A stretch of 64,000 bases of DNA, taken from assembly GCF_000719705.1 (NCBI RefSeq), contig NZ_JOHO01000040.1, positions 1 to 64,000 of the forward strand. The letters are read 5' to 3'. Position numbers and translations under genes: made by a program. Below are positions 24,699 to 33,575 of the stretch, piece after piece (the stretch's first letter is position 1; every line of letters starts with the position of its first letter). Below the pieces are notes generated by a model, which had not been told where the DNA came from, did no database searches, and saw nothing but the letters and a program-made list of their open reading frames with translations. The stretch is from Streptomyces sp. NRRL S-350 (GTDB taxonomy: Bacteria; Actinomycetota; Actinomycetes; Streptomycetales; Streptomycetaceae).

Positions 24699-26324
24699 AT
24701 GACGCAAGCGGCGCTCACGCACCCCCCGGCGGCCCCGGCCCCTGCCGCCCCCGCACCGGCCCGGCGCGGAGGCCCGGTCCGCTGGGCGGCGGACCGCTCC
24801 GGCTGGCTCGGGCCGATCGGCGTCGCACTCTTCGCAGGCCTGCTGCGGTTCTGGAACCTCGGCTACCCCAACGCCTTCGTCTTCGACGAGACGTACTACC
24901 CCAAGGACGCCTGGTCCCTGCTCCAGCAGGGCTACGAGGGCACCTGGCCCGACCACGCCAACGCCGACATCCTGGCCGCCCCGCAGTCCGTCCCGCTCGG
25001 CTCCGCCCCCGAGTTCATCGCGCACCCGCCCCTCGGCAAGTGGGTGATGGCGGTCGGCGAGCAACTGTTCGGCCTGCACCCCTTCGGCTGGCGGTTCATG
25101 ACCGCCCTGCTCGGCACCGTCAGCGTCCTGATGCTGGCCAGGATCGGCCGCCGGCTCTTCGGTTCCACCCTGGTCGGCTGCACCGCCGCGCTGCTGATGT
25201 CGGTGGACGGCCTGCAACTGGTGATGAGCCGGGTCGGCCTGCTCGACGGCATCCAGATGTTCTTCGTGCTCGCCGCCTTCGGCAGCCTGCTGGTCGACCG
25301 CGACCACGCCCGCGCCCGGCTGGCGGCCGGGGCCGCGGCCCCCGAAGGCGCCGACCGGTTGCGGCTGGGCGCGCGCCCCTGGCGGATCGCCGCCGGGGTG
25401 CTCCTCGGCGCCGCCTGCGCCGTCAAGTGGAACGGTGCCCCGATCCTCGCCGCCTTCGGCATCCTGACCGTCCTGTGGGACCAGTCCGGCCGCCGCGCGG
25501 CCGGCGCCCGCCACCCCTGGCGCGCCATGCTCCGGCGGGACGCCGTACCGGCCTTCCTCGCCATGGTGGGCTCCGCCCTGGTGGTCTACGTCGGCGCCTG
25601 GGGCGGCTGGCTGGCCGGCGGCGCGAACGGTGGCGGCGGGTACGACCGGCACTGGGCCGACGGCCGCGCCGGGCTCTCCCCGGACACCGTCCTCGGTGTC
25701 GGGCTGCCGCAGGTGTCGATGAGCTGGGTGCCCGCGCCGCTGCGCAGCCTGTGGCACTACCACTCGCAGATGTACGACTTCAACACCGGCCTGAGCACCC
25801 CACACACCTACCAGTCCAACCCCTTCGCCTGGCTGGTCGACGCCCGGCCGGTCTCCATGTACTGGGAACAGGTCCCGAACGGGACGCGGGGCTGCACCTC
25901 CTCCGGCGGCTGCGGGGCACAGATCCTGGGCCTGGGCACCCCGTTCCTGTGGTGGGCGGCCTGCTTCGCGCTGGCCTACCTGCTGTGGCGCTGGTTCTTC
26001 CGGAGGGACTGGCGTTCGGGCGCGGTGCTGTGCGCGGTCGCCGGGATCTACCTGCCCTGGTTCCAGTACCAGGAGCGGACGGTCTTCTCCTTCTACATGG
26101 TCGTGCTGGTGCCGTTCCTGTGCCTGGCCGTCGCCCAGATGCTCGGTGCGGTGCTCGGCCCGGCCGGCTGCAGCCCCGAGCGCCGCCGGATCGGCGCGAT
26201 CGGGGCGGGAGCGGTCGTGCTCGCGATCGTCGGCTGCTTCGCCTACTTCTACCCGCTGTACACGGCGGAGGTGATCCCGATGTCGTCCTGGCAGGACCGG
26301 ATGTGGCTCACCAGCTGGATCTGA
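24699..26324 (+). CDS. pmt: Dolichyl-phosphate-mannose--protein mannosyltransferase
   Basis: 541-residue polytopic GT39 enzyme that moves mannose from polyprenyl-phosphate-mannose to Ser/Thr of exported proteins. Family motifs are FVFDETYYPKDAWS (essential Asp-Glu in the first outer loop), EFIAHPPLGKW, GWRFMTALLGT and SRVGLLDGIQMFF. About 11 helices follow. The start is the ATG at 24699 with GCGAGG upstream, 68 bases after the predicted transcript start. Its stop overlaps the next gene by one base (TGATG). Actinobacterial Pmt acts during Sec export and is required for phage receptor and lipoprotein glycosylation in Streptomyces; the substrates here are unknown. Confidence 0.9.
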   Translation: MTQAALTHPPAAPAPAAPAPARRGGPVRWAADRSGWLGPIGVALFAGLLRFWNLGYPNAFVFDETYYPKDAWSLLQQGYEGTWPDHANADILAAPQSVPLGSAPEFIAHPPLGKWVMAVGEQLFGLHPFGWRFMTALLGTVSVLMLARIGRRLFGSTLVGCTAALLMSVDGLQLVMSRVGLLDGIQMFFVLAAFGSLLVDRDHARARLAAGAAAPEGADRLRLGARPWRIAAGVLLGAACAVKWNGAPILAAFGILTVLWDQSGRRAAGARHPWRAMLRRDAVPAFLAMVGSALVVYVGAWGGWLAGGANGGGGYDRHWADGRAGLSPDTVLGVGLPQVSMSWVPAPLRSLWHYHSQMYDFNTGLSTPHTYQSNPFAWLVDARPVSMYWEQVPNGTRGCTSSGGCGAQILGLGTPFLWWAACFALAYLLWRWFFRRDWRSGAVLCAVAGIYLPWFQYQERTVFSFYMVVLVPFLCLAVAQMLGAVLGPAGCSPERRRIGAIGAGAVVLAIVGCFAYFYPLYTAEVIPMSSWQDRMWLTSWI

Positions 26325-27097
26325 TGGCCCTTGCGGCCTCAGGCGGCCAGCTGCTGCCGGTCACCCCGGTGCTCGGGGTGGTCACCGCCGTACTGCTGCT
26401 GGCCGCCGTCGCCGTGGCCGGGCGGGGCCTGCTCGGCCACGGGCACGCCGTGCTGCGGGCCGGACTGCGGGCGGTGGTGCAGCTGGCCGCCGTCGCCGCG
26501 GTGATCACCTGGGTGGTCGGCTCGCTCTGGTGGTCGGCGCTGTTCGTGCTGCTGATGTTCACGGTCGCGGTGCGCACCGCCGGGCGCCGGATGACCCCCG
26601 GCCCGGGCTGGGTCTGGGCGGCCGCCCCGATCGGCGCCGGAGTGCTGCCGGTGCTGGCCCTGCTGCTGGGCGTCGGACTGCTGCCGCCCAAGGGCCTGTC
26701 CGTCATCCCCGTCGCGGGCATCCTGATCGGCGGCGCGCTCACCGCGACCTCGCTGGCCGGGCGCCGGGCCCTGGACGAGCTGCGGCAGCGGCGCGGGGAG
26801 GTGGAGGCGGCGCTCGCGCTCGGCTTCGAGGAGCGTGAGGCCCGGTTGGAGATCTGCCGGACGGCCGCCGCGACCTCGCTGGTGCCCGCCCTGGACCAGA
26901 CCCGGACCGTCGGCCTGGTCACCCTGCCGGGGGCCTTCGTCGGGATGCTGCTCGGCGGGGCCTCGCCCGTCCAGGCGGGGGCGGTGCAGTTGTTCGTGCT
27001 GACGGGGTTGCTGGCGGTGGAGTCGGTGGCGATCGTGGTGGTGCTGGAACTGGTCGGGCGGGGCCTGGTGGCGGCCGGTGCGCCGGGTGGTGGCTGA
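26324..27097 (+). CDS. FetB/UPF0014-family ABC permease-like protein
   Basis: 257 residues with seven hydrophobic segments. The UPF0014/FetB pattern is visible: VLRAGLRAVVQLAAVAAVITW, SVIPVAGILIGGALTATSLAGRRALDELRQRRGEVEAALALG, EICRTAAATSLVPALDQTRTVGLVTLPGAFVGMLLGGASPVQAGAVQ. FetA-FetB in E. coli exports iron, but no FetA-like ATPase gene is adjacent. The start shares one base with the pmt stop, so it is translationally coupled, an uncommon pairing. The last codons lie in a tandem repeat. Confidence 0.8.
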   Translation: MALAASGGQLLPVTPVLGVVTAVLLLAAVAVAGRGLLGHGHAVLRAGLRAVVQLAAVAAVITWVVGSLWWSALFVLLMFTVAVRTAGRRMTPGPGWVWAAAPIGAGVLPVLALLLGVGLLPPKGLSVIPVAGILIGGALTATSLAGRRALDELRQRRGEVEAALALGFEEREARLEICRTAAATSLVPALDQTRTVGLVTLPGAFVGMLLGGASPVQAGAVQLFVLTGLLAVESVAIVVVLELVGRGLVAAGAPGGG

Positions 27098-27139
27098 CGG
27101 TGCCCGGTGGCTGACGGCGCCCGGTGGCTGACGGCTCCG
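27089..27139. repeat. Three 17-bp tandem repeats spanning the stop codon
   Basis: GGTGGCTGACGGTGCCC is repeated at 27089-27105, 27106-27122 and 27123-27139 with few changes. The first copy holds the TGA stop (27095-27097) of the permease gene; each copy repeats the stop triplet. Confidence 0.75.
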
Positions 27140-27169
27140 GGGCGCCGGACGGCGTCGGGTACCCTTGGG

Positions 27170-27320
27170 GGCGTTGAAGGGGAGTAGCCCTCCACCGGAC
27201 CGTCGACATACTGGCCCCCAGGGGCCCGGCGCCCGGGGCACCGCCCGAAAGGGCGTTGCCGGCGAGACCTTCGGCCGCAGTGCTGTGACCATGACCAGTG
27301 CTGTCGGGCCGAAGCGTCCC
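27170..27320 (+). promoter_or_regulatory. yybP-ykoY (Mn2+-type) riboswitch
   Basis: The two most conserved blocks of the yybP-ykoY aptamer are present in order: AAGGGGAGTAG (27177-27187) and GGCGAGACC (27261-27269), with GC-rich stems between. CTTCGGCC (27269-27276) can pair with GGCCGAAG (27307-27314), giving a candidate expression-platform stem. It lies 50-190 bp upstream of a GDT1-family transporter, a known partner of this class. Confidence 0.8.
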
Positions 27321-27368
27321 CTGGTGGAGCCGCGGAGGCCGGGCAGCCCGACCGAGGAATCCCCCCTG

Positions 27369-27953
27369 ATGAGTCTGACCGTTGCCGCGTTGACCTTCGG
27401 CATCATCTTCCTGGCCGAACTGCCGGACAAGACCGCGCTCGCCAGCCTGGTGCTCGGCACCAAGTACCGTGCGAGCTACGTCTTCGCGGGCATCGCCGCC
27501 GCCTTCGCCCTCCAGGTGGGCATCGCGCTGGTCGCCGGCCACCTGCTCTCGCTGCTGCCGCACCGCTGGGTGGAGGGCGTCACCGGCCTGCTCTTCCTGG
27601 CCGGCGCGGCGATGCTGCTGTTCCACGGCGGCGGCGACGAGGACGAGCACGCGGCCAAGGAGCCGTCCTCGAACAGCTTCTGGAAGGTGGCCGGGGCCAG
27701 CTTCGTGGTCGTCGCGATCGCCGAGTTCGGCGATCTGACGCAGATCATGACCGCCAACCTGGCCGCCAAGTACGCCGATCCGCTGGCCGTCGGCCTCGGG
27801 TCCTGGCTGGCGCTCTGCGCGGTCGGCGGGATCGCCATCGTGGGCGGGCAGAAGCTGCTCAAGCACGTGCCGATGAAGCTGATCATCCGGGTGGCGGCGG
27901 CGATCATGGTGGTGCTGGCAGGCGTGAGCATCGTCGGGGCGATCACCGGCTGA
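27369..27953 (+). CDS. GDT1/TMEM165-family cation transporter
   Basis: 194 residues, six helices in two repeats. The paired signature motifs are FLAELPDKTALASL and AIAEFGDLTQIMTAN, whose acidic residues form the Mn2+/Ca2+ path in this family. A histidine/acid loop (FHGGGDEDEHAAKE) separates the halves. ATG 27369. The upstream yybP-ykoY riboswitch strongly suggests manganese-induced expression and Mn2+ export. An orphan single transcription unit. Confidence 0.9.
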   Translation: MSLTVAALTFGIIFLAELPDKTALASLVLGTKYRASYVFAGIAAAFALQVGIALVAGHLLSLLPHRWVEGVTGLLFLAGAAMLLFHGGGDEDEHAAKEPSSNSFWKVAGASFVVVAIAEFGDLTQIMTANLAAKYADPLAVGLGSWLALCAVGGIAIVGGQKLLKHVPMKLIIRVAAAIMVVLAGVSIVGAITG

Positions 27954-28020
27954 CGGCCGTCGGGGCGGTGACGGCGGCCACCGCCCGGCTTCGCCGGAGC
28001 GAGGTCGGCAGCCCTGCCCG

Positions 28021-28059
28021 GCAGCCCTGGTCAGCAGCCCTGGTCAGCAGCCCTGGTCG
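28021..28059. repeat. Three 13-bp tandem repeats spanning a stop codon
   Basis: GCAGCCCTGGTCA is repeated at 28021-28033, 28034-28046 and 28047-28059 (last base differs). The middle copy ends with the minus-strand stop (28044-28046) of the peptidoglycan-binding protein gene. A degenerate fourth copy precedes it. Confidence 0.75.
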
Positions 28060-29147
28060 GCTGTCAGGACGGCCTGGGTCTTGGGGCCGTAGAAGCCGTC
28101 CTCGCCCTTGATGCGGTTGTCGTGCTGGTAACTGCTGAGCACCGACCGGGTCCAGTAGTCGAAGGTGCCCGTGACGATCGACTTGTCGACGAATCCGCAC
28201 TCGGCGGTGTACAGGCGCTGCTGCAGGTCCTTCACGTCCGGCCCGGTCATCCCGATCTGCAGGACGCGTGGCGTGGACGTCGGCGTCGGGGTCGGGGTCG
28301 GGGTGGGTGTCGGCGTGGGCGTCGGGGTCGGGGTCGGGGTGGCTGTCGGCGTCGGGGTGGGGGTGGGCGTCGGCGACTTCGTCGGTGTCGGTGTCGTCGT
28401 CGGCTTGCGGGTGGGCGTCGGCGTCGGGCTCGGCGCCTCGCTGGTCGGGGCCGGCGCGACCGGGGCGGGCACCGCCTCGCTGGTCGGGGCCACCGGCGCG
28501 GGCGCCAGGGTGGTCGGCAGCGGCTGCGCCCGATCGGCGTCCGGCGCGGACGAGGGCGTCACCGCGTACGCGACGCCGATGGTGAGCGCCACCAGTGCGG
28601 CGCCGACCGCGACGAGCAGCCCCTTGCGCTGGGCGAGCGGGTGCTTCGCGGCCTGCTCGGCCGCCCGGCGTGCGGCCCGGCCGCCGACGGCCTCCGGCCC
28701 GGCCGCGGCGGGGGCCCGGTCGAAGGGGAACAGCCCGATCTCGCTGCCGATCTCGCCGCCGGGCTCGATCGGGGTTCCGTTCCCGTTCCCCGCCGCGGCC
28801 TGCGGTCGGGTCGGCGCGTGGCTGCCCGGACCGGTGGGCGGCACGGGCGGCAGCACGGTGGTGGCGTGGGCGTCCGGGTCCGGCCCGAGCGGAGGAGGCA
28901 CCGGGGCGTCGTTCGGGTAGCCGGTCGGCACCGGCGGCAGCACGGTGGTCGCGAACGGGTCCACGGCCGGGGCGCCCTCCGGCGGCTCGTCGGCGACCTG
29001 GCCGGCGGTCTGCGGGACGTACGGGCGGACCAGCGGCGGCCCTTCGAGGTGGGGGAGGACGGCCGTCTCGGTGAGGCCCGGGTCCGGGACGCAGCCGCAC
29101 CCGGTTGAGCGTGCGGTGCCGCACGTCGGGCAGTGCTGGTCCGGCAT
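28044..29147 (-). CDS. Membrane-anchored peptidoglycan-binding protein with zinc-ribbon N-terminus
   Basis: 367 residues, ATG 29147 behind GGAGG. A CPTCG...STGCGC mini zinc ribbon opens the protein. An unstructured Pro-rich cytoplasmic segment with TTVLPPVP repeats follows, then a basic patch and one membrane helix (GLLVAVGAALVALTIGVAYAV, about 180-200). Outside lie a Thr-Pro repeat stalk (encoded by a 100-bp minisatellite at about 28270-28400) and a PG_binding_1 domain (LQIGMTGPDVKDLQQRLYTAECG, FDYWTRSVLSSYQ, FYGPKTQAVL). It is probably a sensor or tether linking cytoplasm to the wall. A tail repeat abuts the stop. Confidence 0.78.
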   Translation of the reverse strand: MPDQHCPTCGTARSTGCGCVPDPGLTETAVLPHLEGPPLVRPYVPQTAGQVADEPPEGAPAVDPFATTVLPPVPTGYPNDAPVPPPLGPDPDAHATTVLPPVPPTGPGSHAPTRPQAAAGNGNGTPIEPGGEIGSEIGLFPFDRAPAAAGPEAVGGRAARRAAEQAAKHPLAQRKGLLVAVGAALVALTIGVAYAVTPSSAPDADRAQPLPTTLAPAPVAPTSEAVPAPVAPAPTSEAPSPTPTPTRKPTTTPTPTKSPTPTPTPTPTATPTPTPTPTPTPTPTPTPTPTSTPRVLQIGMTGPDVKDLQQRLYTAECGFVDKSIVTGTFDYWTRSVLSSYQHDNRIKGEDGFYGPKTQAVLTADQGC

Positions 29148-29484
29148 CGGCCGGTCCTCCTCGGGTGTCACGTCGGTCTCGTGGGCGGGTTTCGGCGGCT
29201 CCGGGGTGAGCCCCGGCGCACGATCGCGCCTGATTATGCAGGACGACCCGGGGGGTGGACAGGGGCGTCCGGCCACGGGCGGGAGTGTTGTGCCGGTTGG
29301 TGCCGGTTGGCTCCCTCCGAGAACGCCCTGGGCGACCCGGATGTCCCCGATGCTTACGTTCGGCTCAACCCGGCGGAACAAAACAGGACGAATCTGCCAG
29401 CATGGTGAGCTGGGAGTGATCATCCGCACGGACCCGCCAGCCGGGGCCGCGACCCTACGGAGCCGCCATGCCCACGGAGACGCC
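29148..29484. other. Divergent promoter region of PG-binding and MFS genes
   Basis: 337-bp non-coding spacer. It holds a perfect 10-bp tandem repeat TGCCGGTTGG (29291-29310) and AT-rich patches near 29380-29400 and 29230-29245 that could be promoters of the two divergent genes. No confident -35/-10 pair could be chosen. Confidence 0.45.
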
Positions 29485-31557
29485 ATGACGGATCCGCTCG
29501 CCGCGTCCGACCGGAGCCCGGCGGGCGAACCCGGCCCGCCGACGGCCGCCGTCCCCAACCTCTGGGTACCGATCGGCGCCCTGCTGCTGGCGATGCTGCT
29601 CGCCGCCCTCGACCAGACCATCGTCTCCACGGCGCTGCCCACCATCGTCAGCGACCTCGGCGGCCTCGACCACCTCTCCTGGGTGGTCACCGCCTACCTG
29701 CTGGCGTCCACCGCCGCGACGCCGCTGTGGGGGAAGCTCGGCGACATGTACGGCCGGAAGCGCTTCTTCCAGGCCTCCATCGTGATCTTCCTGCTCGGCT
29801 CGGTGCTGTGCGGGATCGCCCAGAACATGGGGGAGTTGATCGCCTTCCGGGCGCTGCAGGGCCTGGGCGGCGGCGGGCTGATGGTGCTCTCCCAGGCGAT
29901 CGTCGGCGACCTCGTCCCGCCCCGGGACCGAGGCCGCTACCAGGGCCTGTTCGGCGCGGTGTTCGGCGTCACCAGCGTGCTCGGGCCGCTGCTCGGCGGC
30001 CTGTTCGTCGATCACCTCAGCTGGCGCTGGGTCTTCTACATCAACCTGCCGGTCGGCATCGTCGCCCTGGTGGTGATCGCGGCGGTGCTGCACGGGCTGG
30101 AAGTGCGGCGCGAGCACCGGATCGACTACCTCGGCACCGCCCTGATCGCCGCCGTCGCCACCTGCCTGGTGCTGATGACCTCGCTCGGCGGCACCACCTG
30201 GGCCTGGAGTTCCTGGCAGATCGTCGGCCTCGGCGTGCTCGGACTGGTGCTGCTGCTCGCCTTCGTCGCCGTCGAGCGGACGGCCGCGGAGCCCGTCCTG
30301 CCGCTGCGGCTGTTCCGCTCCCGGACCTTCAGCCTGGTCGCGGTGATCTCCTTCGTGATCGGCTTCGCGATGTTCGGGGCGCTCACCTACCTGCCGACCT
30401 TCCTCCAGGTGGTCAAGCAGGTCTCGCCCACCATGTCCGGCATCCACATGCTGCCGATGGTGCTCGGCATGCTGCTCACCTCGATCGGCTCCGGCCAGAT
30501 CGTGGCCCGCACCGGCCGCTACCGGATCTTCCCGATCGCCGGGACGGCCGTGACGACCGTCGGACTGTTCCTGCTGTCCAGGCTCGACGAGCACAGCAGC
30601 ACGGCCGAGATGAGCGGCTACTTCCTGGTCTTCGGCCTCGGGCTGGGCCTGGTGATGCAGGTGCTGGTGCTGATCGTGCAGAACTCCGTCGGCTACGAGG
30701 ACCTCGGCGTGGCCACCGCGGGCGCGACCTTCTTCCGCTCGATCGGGGCCTCCTTCGGCGTCTCCATCTTCGGGACGATCTTCGCGAGCGGGCTGCGGGA
30801 CCGGCTCTCCGACGCACTGGCGGGGGTGCCGCTGCCGCCCGGCTTCCGACCGGAGGTCATCACCTCCGACCCGCGGGTCATCCCCCGGCTGCCGGCCGCC
30901 GTCCAGGCCGGGGTCTACCACGCGTACGCCGAGTCGATCACCCGGGTCTTCCTGTACGCGGTGCCCGTCGCGGTGGTCGCCTTCGTGCTGTCGCTCTTCC
31001 TGCGCGAACAGAAACTGCGCACCAGCGTCACCGCACCGGACCTGAGCGAGTCCATCGGGCTCAACCCGGTGGAGCGCAGCTCCCTGGACGAGATCGCCCG
31101 CGCGCTCTCGGTGTTGAGCACCCGCGAGGCCCGGCGCGACCTCTTCCGGCGGATCACCGCCACCGCCGGGCTGGACCTGCTGCCCGCCTCCAGCTGGCTG
31201 CTCCTGCAGATGCACCAGCACGGTTCGGTCGAGCCGGCGGAACTGGCCGAGCGGCGGATCGTGCCGTTCGCCGTCGTGGAGCAGGCCGTCCGGGAGGTGG
31301 AGGGCCGGGGCCTGGCCGCGCGGACCGGCGGGCTGCCGCTGCGGCTCACCGAGCCGGGGGAGGAGGCGGCGCTGCGGCTGGTCGCCGCCCGACGCACCCA
31401 ACTCGCCGACCTGCTGGGGGACTGGGACGAGAACCAGTACGCCGACCTCGCGCAGCTGCTCACCAGGCTCAGCTCCAGCCTGGGTGCCGACCGGAGGGAC
31501 CGGCCCGACCCGGTGGGGCCGGAGCCGCCGTACCACGGCGAGGGCAGATCGTTCTGA
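29485..31557 (+). CDS. DHA2-type MFS transporter fused to a MarR-like domain
   Basis: 690 residues from ATG 29485 (GGAGACG upstream). Residues about 25-520 form a 14-helix drug:H+ antiporter with motif A (GKLGDMYGRKRFF) and motif C (GVTSVLGPLLGGLFVDHLSWRWVFYINLP). After the last helix (about 500-520) a soluble domain of roughly 150 residues follows. It has a winged-helix/MarR-like profile (STREARRDLFRRITATAGLDLLPASSWLLLQM, EPAELAERRIVPFAVVEQAVREVEGRGLAARTG, EEAALRLVAARRTQLADLLGDW). Such fusions occur in actinomycetes; the domain may sense substrate rather than bind DNA. Confidence 0.85.
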   Translation: MTDPLAASDRSPAGEPGPPTAAVPNLWVPIGALLLAMLLAALDQTIVSTALPTIVSDLGGLDHLSWVVTAYLLASTAATPLWGKLGDMYGRKRFFQASIVIFLLGSVLCGIAQNMGELIAFRALQGLGGGGLMVLSQAIVGDLVPPRDRGRYQGLFGAVFGVTSVLGPLLGGLFVDHLSWRWVFYINLPVGIVALVVIAAVLHGLEVRREHRIDYLGTALIAAVATCLVLMTSLGGTTWAWSSWQIVGLGVLGLVLLLAFVAVERTAAEPVLPLRLFRSRTFSLVAVISFVIGFAMFGALTYLPTFLQVVKQVSPTMSGIHMLPMVLGMLLTSIGSGQIVARTGRYRIFPIAGTAVTTVGLFLLSRLDEHSSTAEMSGYFLVFGLGLGLVMQVLVLIVQNSVGYEDLGVATAGATFFRSIGASFGVSIFGTIFASGLRDRLSDALAGVPLPPGFRPEVITSDPRVIPRLPAAVQAGVYHAYAESITRVFLYAVPVAVVAFVLSLFLREQKLRTSVTAPDLSESIGLNPVERSSLDEIARALSVLSTREARRDLFRRITATAGLDLLPASSWLLLQMHQHGSVEPAELAERRIVPFAVVEQAVREVEGRGLAARTGGLPLRLTEPGEEAALRLVAARRTQLADLLGDWDENQYADLAQLLTRLSSSLGADRRDRPDPVGPEPPYHGEGRSF

Positions 31558-31736
31558 CGGCCGCCGAGCCGGCCAGTCGGCCGTCTGCCTCCTGGCCCGG
31601 GGCGCCTGGCCCGGGGCGCCTGGCCTGGTCTGTCCTGACTCGCCGGGCCCGGCCCGTCACCGGGTGACGTATCGTCGCGTACCGGTACCGGCCGCGTCGG
31701 CTGCCGGGGAAACCGTCGAGAGGGTGGGCACGAAGG

Positions 31737-32447
31737 ATGAACCGGCCGATCGAACTCGTCATCTTCGACTGTGACGGGGTGCTGGTCGACAGCGAGCCGA
31801 TCGCCGTACGCACCCATGTGCGGCTCGGCGCCGAGTTCGGCTGGCCACTGACCGAGGCCGAGGTGATGCGGCGCTTCGTCGGCCGCTCCACGACGTCCAT
31901 CGGCGAGCAGATCGCGGAACGGCTCGGCCCGGACACCGCGCAGCGCTGGGACGAGGGCTTCCGCGACCTGCACGCCGAGGCCGTGGACCGCGAACTGACC
32001 GCCGTCGACGGCATCGAGGAGGCGCTGGACGGCCTCGAAGCACTCGGCTACGGCCCCGACCGGCGCTGCATCGCCTCCAGCGGCAGCCACGAGAAGATGC
32101 GCCACACCCTCGGCCGGGTCGGCCTGTACGAACGGTTCGAGGGCCGGATCTTCAGCGCCCACGAGGTCGCCCGGGGCAAACCCGCACCCGACCTCTTCCT
32201 GCACGCCGCACGGAGCATGGGCGTCGAACCGGGCGCCTGCGCGGTCGTGGAGGACAGCCGCTTCGGCGTCCAGGCCGCACGGGCCGCCGGGATGCGCTCC
32301 TTCGGCTACGCCGGCGGGCTCACCCCGCAGGAGTGGTTGACCGGGGACGGCACCGTCGTCCTCACCGACATGCGGGCGCTGCCGGAGCTGGTGGCGGAGC
32401 ACGGCACGGAGCAGGACGGGCGAGTGCGCCATGCCGCTCGAAATTGA
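31737..32447 (+). CDS. HAD-superfamily phosphatase (phosphoglycolate/beta-PGM-like)
   Basis: 236 residues. HAD motifs I-IV are intact: FDCDGVLVDSE (nucleophile Asp and acid Asp), ASSGSHEK (motif II), GKPAPD (Lys of motif III) and VVEDSRFGVQAA (motif IV). The helical cap after motif I (EFGWPLTEAEVMRRFVGRS) is the subfamily IA cap of small-sugar or glycolate phosphatases. ATG 31737 follows GAAGG. The CYTH gene overlaps its last 17 bases, so the pair is co-translated. The substrate is not determined. Confidence 0.86.
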   Translation: MNRPIELVIFDCDGVLVDSEPIAVRTHVRLGAEFGWPLTEAEVMRRFVGRSTTSIGEQIAERLGPDTAQRWDEGFRDLHAEAVDRELTAVDGIEEALDGLEALGYGPDRRCIASSGSHEKMRHTLGRVGLYERFEGRIFSAHEVARGKPAPDLFLHAARSMGVEPGACAVVEDSRFGVQAARAAGMRSFGYAGGLTPQEWLTGDGTVVLTDMRALPELVAEHGTEQDGRVRHAARN

Positions 32448-32904
32448 GCGCAAGTTCCTGCTGGACGCCTTCGAACCGCCGCCGACGGCGGTGCGCCGGC
32501 CCATCGAACAGGGCTACATCGCGATCAAGGACGACGGGACGGAGGTGCGGCTGCGCCGGATCGGCGACAGTCGCGTCCTCGGCGTCAAGCGGGCCTGGTC
32601 CGGCCCGCCCGTCCGGATCGAGGTGGAACGCGAGCTCGACGAGCAGGAGTTCACCGACCTCTGGCCGGCCACCGCCGGTGCCCGGCTGGTCAAGGACCGG
32701 TACACCTTCGAGTCGGCCGGGGTCACGGTCCACGCAGACGTCTACCAGGGCGAGTTGGCGGGGCTGATGACCGCCGAGGTGGAGTTCGGCTCGGTCGCGG
32801 AGGCGGAGGGCTTCCGGCCGCCGGACTGGTTCGGCGCCGAGGTCACCGGCGTCACGGCGTACAAGAACCAGACCCTCGCGGTCCGGGGACTGCCCCGGGC
32901 CTGA
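32431..32904 (+). CDS. CYTH-domain protein (triphosphate tunnel metalloenzyme)
   Basis: 157 residues. Begins with the hallmark EIERKFL (EXEXK). Later alternating charged strands EVRLRRIG, RIEVEREL, MTAEVEFGS and VTAYKNQTL match the acidic/basic tunnel of CYTH enzymes. These act on triphosphate compounds (tripolyphosphatase, thiamine triphosphatase, class IV adenylate cyclase). ATG 32431 sits inside the preceding HAD gene. Short streptomycete members of this size are usually tripolyphosphatases; cyclase activity cannot be excluded from sequence. Confidence 0.86.
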   Translation: MPLEIERKFLLDAFEPPPTAVRRPIEQGYIAIKDDGTEVRLRRIGDSRVLGVKRAWSGPPVRIEVERELDEQEFTDLWPATAGARLVKDRYTFESAGVTVHADVYQGELAGLMTAEVEFGSVAEAEGFRPPDWFGAEVTGVTAYKNQTLAVRGLPRA

Positions 32905-33050
32905 CGCCGTCCTCGCAGTTTCGCGCCGTGTGCCGCGCGCCCCCGGGTTCCCCGGGCCCGGGGCGCGTCCGCCTGGCCGGGCCCATTGCCGTCCGAGCGC
33001 ATCGCCGTCGTCCGGGCGCATCGCCGTCCGGGGTCACGCCTTGCCCACGC

Positions 33051-33575
33051 TCAATGCGCGCCGAACCAGCGCGGGGTGTCGAAGCGGAACGGATCGCCGG
33101 GGGCGAGCCGGCGCAGGCCGGTCTCCACCTGGCGCAGCTGCTCCTCGCCGAGGGTCGCCGACCACTCGGCGCGCAGCTCGTCGAAGATCCGGGCCGAGCG
33201 GGCCAGGCAGTCCACGCCCCTGGCGGTGAGTCGGACCACCTTGCGGCGGGCGTCGGCCGGGTCGCTGCCGCGCTCGACGTAGCCGAGCTGCTCCAGGTTC
33301 TCGATGGTCTTGCCCGCCGCCTGCTTGGAGACGCCGAGCCGGCGGCCGAGTTCGACGGCGGTGGTGCCGTGCGGGCCGATCGCCTGGAAGACGAAGCCGT
33401 GCATCGGCCGCAGGTCCGGGTGCCCCTCGCGGGCGATGCGCTCGTGCAGTTCGTCGATGATCGTGCGGAAGGCGAGGAGCAGGCGCAACGGCAGCTCGAA
33501 GCCGGGCGGGGCGGGCTCGACCGTGGCGGGGTCGGCGGGCGGGTTCACAGGTGGGTTCACGGGGTCACTTGACAC
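33051..33575 (-). CDS. MarR-family regulator
   Basis: 174 residues from GTG 33575. Longer starts would be inside its own operator. The winged helix is normal (LRPMHGFVFQAIGPHGTTAVELGRRLGVSKQAAGKTIENLEQLGYVERGSDPADARRKVVRLT). The first 20 residues are a Pro/Val repeat (VNPPVNPPADPATVEPAPPG). It is divergent from a cupin gene across a spacer with two GACAA-N5-TTGWC dyads spaced 21 bp. It most likely represses the cupin gene and itself, responding to a small phenolic or oxidative signal. Confidence 0.85.
   Translation of the reverse strand: MSSDPVNPPVNPPADPATVEPAPPGFELPLRLLLAFRTIIDELHERIAREGHPDLRPMHGFVFQAIGPHGTTAVELGRRLGVSKQAAGKTIENLEQLGYVERGSDPADARRKVVRLTARGVDCLARSARIFDELRAEWSATLGEEQLRQVETGLRRLAPGDPFRFDTPRWFGAH

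Noticed and set aside
28270..28400. Possible CRISPR-like regular repeats
   Set aside because: It is a Thr-Pro coding minisatellite with a 6-12 bp period, no spacers.
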